Shown here: in pieces, positions 61,882 through 64,000 of the stretch
How positions within the stretch are numbered: the first letter of the stretch is position 1
How the letters are laid out: each line of letters begins with the position of its first letter
Assembly: GCF_900101335.1 (NCBI RefSeq)
Contig: NZ_FNKA01000001.1
Coordinates: 62,001-126,000, forward strand
DNA from: Quadrisphaera sp. DSM 44207
GTDB taxonomy: Bacteria > Actinomycetota > Actinomycetes > Actinomycetales > Quadrisphaeraceae
Length of the DNA: 64,000 nucleotides
Direction: 5' to 3'
The notes under the pieces: generated by a model
What the model was told of the DNA's origin: nothing
Databases searched by the model: none
Seen by the model: only the letters and a program-made list of their open reading frames with translations
Made by a program: the position numbers and the translations under genes

Positions 61882-62096
61882 GCGCGTTCTGCGCGGCGCT
61901 GTCGGAGACGGTTCCGCGGGTGCCTGAGCGGGGTGCCGCGGTCGGTCCCCCGGAACTGTCGGTGGGAGCGTGCACGATGTCGTCACGAGGGTTTCGGCGG
62001 CTCTCGTCCTTCCCGCAAGCACGACGCGTGAGATCCCGGTGGCGCCGACCGGCCCGAGAGGGGCGGCCCACCGACGCGCGAGAGGAGCTGGGTCCG

Positions 62097-63812
62097 ATGG
62101 CCAAGCCGTTCATCTCCCACGACGGCGCCGACGAGAACGGCGTGCGGGCCCAGGTGTGGGTCCAGGTCGGCACGGGCACGATCACCGCGGTCGAGCACCA
62201 GGACGACGAGGCGAAGCAGAACGCCATGGTCGTGATCAGGAGCGACCACAGCGCGGTCAAGCGCCCCATCAAGGGGTGGGTGTCGAAGAAGGACCCGGTC
62301 TACGAGGCGGTCGTGGCCGCCGCGGGCTCCGGCCGGGAGGTCGAGTACCGGATCGAGTCCCAGCGCAAGCAGGGCGTCGACCGCGCGACGCCGATCACGG
62401 AGCTGCGCGCGGACACCGAGACCGCCGGCGCCACGACCATCTCGATCCTGGCGGGCCTCGACGGCGTCCTGACGCGCGAGGCCGTGACGAACCCCGCGGA
62501 GGACCCGCAGGCCGGCGGGCGCATCCCCGCTCCTCGCGAGGGCGCGGCCGTGGAGGCCGGCGCGCAGGCGCAGACCTGGCCGATGTCGGTGGACCGCATG
62601 CTCTCCGCCCTGGCCACGGCGCGCCGCACGGGCCTGCCGGGCGGCGTCGCGGACGCCGCGGCGGCGATGGCCCTCGCGGCCGGGGCGACGGCCCAGCAGG
62701 TGCAGGAGGCCGGCTTCACGCCGCAGTCGCCGAGCGAGCAGGCGCCGCCGCGGCGGGCGCACGCCCAGGAGGCCGCCCCGCACATCCGGTTCAACAGCGA
62801 CCACCGGGTCAACCTGGGCTCCTACGCCGTGCAGGCGGCGTTCAGCGCGGAGCAGGTGGCCGCCGAGATCCTCGCCGCCGCCGAGCAGCGCGTCTTCGAC
62901 GCGCACAACGCCGCGGTGCGCTCCGGCGCGGTGACCGGCGAGCCCATGGTGGCGCCCGTGCCGGTGGACCTCTCCCAGGCCGCGGGCCTGGCCCGGGTGC
63001 TGCTGGCCCTCTCCGACCGCGTGCAGGTCGGCGCCTACGGCGGCGGCCTGCCCGACCGGATGGCCAACAGCCACACCCGGGCGCGCTTCCTCGTCTTCGA
63101 CGCGGTGCGCTCGCGCAACCCCGTCCCCTTCGGGCAGGGCCCGGCGGCGCGCCAGGCGTGGATGGACGCCGTGGTGACGGAGGGCGTCCAGCGCTTCCGC
63201 ACGCTCGCCGTGGTCTCCCAGGAGGTCGCCGACATCCCGCAGCCGGGCGAGAGCCGCCCGCAGCCGCAGGAGCGGCCCCGCCAGCGCGGGGGCGCCGTCC
63301 CCCCGGCCGCCGAGGGCGCGGACGGCGCTGCGAAGGGCGCGGACGTCGTCGACGCGGAGGTGGTGGAGCCCGCGGACGGCGGGTCGTCGTCGGCGGGGAA
63401 CGGCCCGGCCGGCTCGGGCGCCCCGGGGAGCACCGAGGGCGAGAGCACCGGCGGCACGGGCGGCGGCACGGGCGGCGGCACGGGCGGCGGCACGGGTCGC
63501 GTCGCGGGCGAGCGGCGCACCGCGCCGCGGCCTCCCGCGAAGGGCGAGGAGGGCTTCGAGGCGCCGGCGGCGCCGCTGGTCAAGCGCTTCGCGGCGCTGG
63601 CCAGCCGGGCGGGCTTCACCCCGAAGCCGCACGGCCCGGTCTCCGCGTACCTGTCCGACAAGTTCGGCGTGGACTCCGCGCGGCACGTGCACGGCCCGGC
63701 CCTCGAGGCGCTGGTCAGCTGGTACGAGCAGCGCGAGGACGGCGTGGCCGCCTTCCGCCGCCACGTCCTGGCGCTCGCCGCCGCGGACGGGTCCGAGCGC
63801 GCCAGCGCCTGA
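62097..63812 (+). CDS. Unrecognised 571-residue protein
   Basis: Start ATG 62097 has AGGAG 9 nt before it. Residues 1-135 look like a beta-rich domain (RAQVWVQVGTGTITAVEHQD, MVVIRSDHSAV, GREVEYRIESQRKQGVDR); residues ~155-390 are mainly helical (MSVDRMLSALATARRTG, FSAEQVAAEILAAAEQRVF, ADRVQVGAYGGGLP-like); residues ~395-490 are a disordered Pro/Gly linker with GTGGGTGGG repeats; the last ~75 residues form a small helical domain (AALASRAGFTPKPHGPVSAY, LEALVSWYEQRED). I do not recognise the family. The first domain could be an OB fold and the last resembles the C-terminal helical domains of some phage recombination proteins, both weak inferences. Confidence 0.75.
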   Translation: MAKPFISHDGADENGVRAQVWVQVGTGTITAVEHQDDEAKQNAMVVIRSDHSAVKRPIKGWVSKKDPVYEAVVAAAGSGREVEYRIESQRKQGVDRATPITELRADTETAGATTISILAGLDGVLTREAVTNPAEDPQAGGRIPAPREGAAVEAGAQAQTWPMSVDRMLSALATARRTGLPGGVADAAAAMALAAGATAQQVQEAGFTPQSPSEQAPPRRAHAQEAAPHIRFNSDHRVNLGSYAVQAAFSAEQVAAEILAAAEQRVFDAHNAAVRSGAVTGEPMVAPVPVDLSQAAGLARVLLALSDRVQVGAYGGGLPDRMANSHTRARFLVFDAVRSRNPVPFGQGPAARQAWMDAVVTEGVQRFRTLAVVSQEVADIPQPGESRPQPQERPRQRGGAVPPAAEGADGAAKGADVVDAEVVEPADGGSSSAGNGPAGSGAPGSTEGESTGGTGGGTGGGTGGGTGRVAGERRTAPRPPAKGEEGFEAPAAPLVKRFAALASRAGFTPKPHGPVSAYLSDKFGVDSARHVHGPALEALVSWYEQREDGVAAFRRHVLALAAADGSERASA

Positions 63813-63819
63813 ACCCCGC

Positions 63820-63857
63820 CGCGAGGGCCGCCCGGCGTGCGCCGGGCGGCCCTCGCG
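63820..63857 (+). terminator. Strong hairpin terminator
   Basis: CGCGAGGGCCGCCCGGC (63820-63836) and GCCGGGCGGCCCTCGCG (63841-63857) form a perfect 17-bp stem with a GTGC loop, 8 nt after the stop of the unknown gene. Confidence 0.8.
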
Positions 63858-63951
63858 CATTCCCGGACACCTTCTCCCGGGCCCTTCCCGACGCCCTCTC
63901 CGAGCTCTTTCCGGCGCTTCGCGCGGGCCTTTCCGGAGCCGTTTCCGAGCG

Positions 63952-63987
63952 TTCGGACTGTCGGACCCGCTGCCTATCCTGAGGATG
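63952..63987 (+). promoter_or_regulatory. Possible promoter and leaderless start of the next gene
   Basis: TTCGGA (63952-63957) and TATCCT (63975-63980) are 17 bp apart, and ATG 63985 follows 4 nt later. The window ends after five codons (MSRTK), so the gene cannot be identified. Confidence 0.3.
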
Positions 63988-64000
63988 TCGCGCACGAAAC

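Noticed and set aside
61920-62096. Longer N-terminus for the unknown 571-residue protein.
   Set aside because: The extra 59 codons are Arg-rich with irregular codon use, while ATG 62097 has a well-placed AGGAG.

Overview
The window is chromosomal DNA from a very GC-rich actinomycete. Almost every codon in the real genes ends in G or C. GTG starts are common, many genes lack a Shine-Dalgarno sequence, and the gene set is typically actinobacterial (glnA2-glnE, F420-dependent oxidoreductase, polyphosphate glucokinase, DUF2795, DUF3052, DUF3145, homodimeric aceE, a fabD-fabH-acpP-fabF-accD operon). The mixture looks most like Kineosporiales (Kineococcus or a relative), but this is an inference from gene content and not proven here. 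Gene order recalls the Mycobacterium tuberculosis Rv2221c-Rv2247 region (glnE, glnA2, panB, RNase H, zinc ribbon, Nif3-like, DUF3052, aceE, PucR-type regulator, fab genes, accD6) with many extra genes inserted; the fab part follows the Streptomyces order.

Layout. 1-8502: a tightly overlapping heptose/glycan operon. It has a glycosyltransferase fused to a GmhB-type phosphatase, two GT9 heptosyltransferase-like genes, two further glycosyltransferases, a three-domain GmhA-HldE fusion and an SDR. 8512-13436: regulators and oxidoreductases (OhrR/MarR, a wrecked alpha/beta hydrolase, DsbA-like, SnoaL-like with a divergent TetR, a second TetR with a divergent flavin monooxygenase whose 3' end is frameshifted). 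13376-16797: 2'-5' RNA ligase family protein, UDP-glucuronate decarboxylase-like SDR, DUF2795, a GT2 glycosyltransferase and a Fur-family regulator. 16788-21954: glnE, a class I glutamine amidotransferase and glnA2, each overlapping the next by 4 nt. 22040-30311: MFS exporter, nadE, panB, a TagF-like transferase, an F420 oxidoreductase, SPOR-like small protein, map, ppgK. 30308-36706: membrane, redox and transport genes ending in a MocR/PdxR regulator divergent from a flavin-binding protein. 37008-37449: RNase P RNA. 37488-44367: yaaA, alpha/beta hydrolase, RNase H-DUF1737 fusion, zinc-ribbon coiled-coil protein, Nif3-like protein, tRNA-Val(TAC), DUF3052, fdhD, YjbQ. 44561-54873: aceE, then a PucR-type regulator and the fatty-acid synthesis operon. 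54936-63812: DUF3145, several unknowns, a SpoIIE/PP2C phosphatase, DinG helicase, and an unrecognised 571-residue protein behind two direct-repeat arrays.

How the genes work together. The left cluster contains the steps from sedoheptulose 7-phosphate to an ADP-activated heptose plus transferases to use it, although this lineage makes no LPS. The glnE-amidotransferase-glnA2 block concerns nitrogen assimilation. aceE feeds acetyl-CoA to the fab/accD operon, which is probably controlled by the FasR-like regulator in front of it.

Themes of expression. At least a dozen genes have a TANNNT -10 box 6-9 nt before the start codon and no ribosome-binding site, the signature of leaderless transcripts; in several the -10 box includes the stop codon of the gene before. 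Tandem duplications of 12-15 bp recur in coding linkers, intergenic DNA and over stop codons. The most novel-looking parts are the heptose cluster with its trifunctional fusion and the repeat-fronted unknown gene at the right end.
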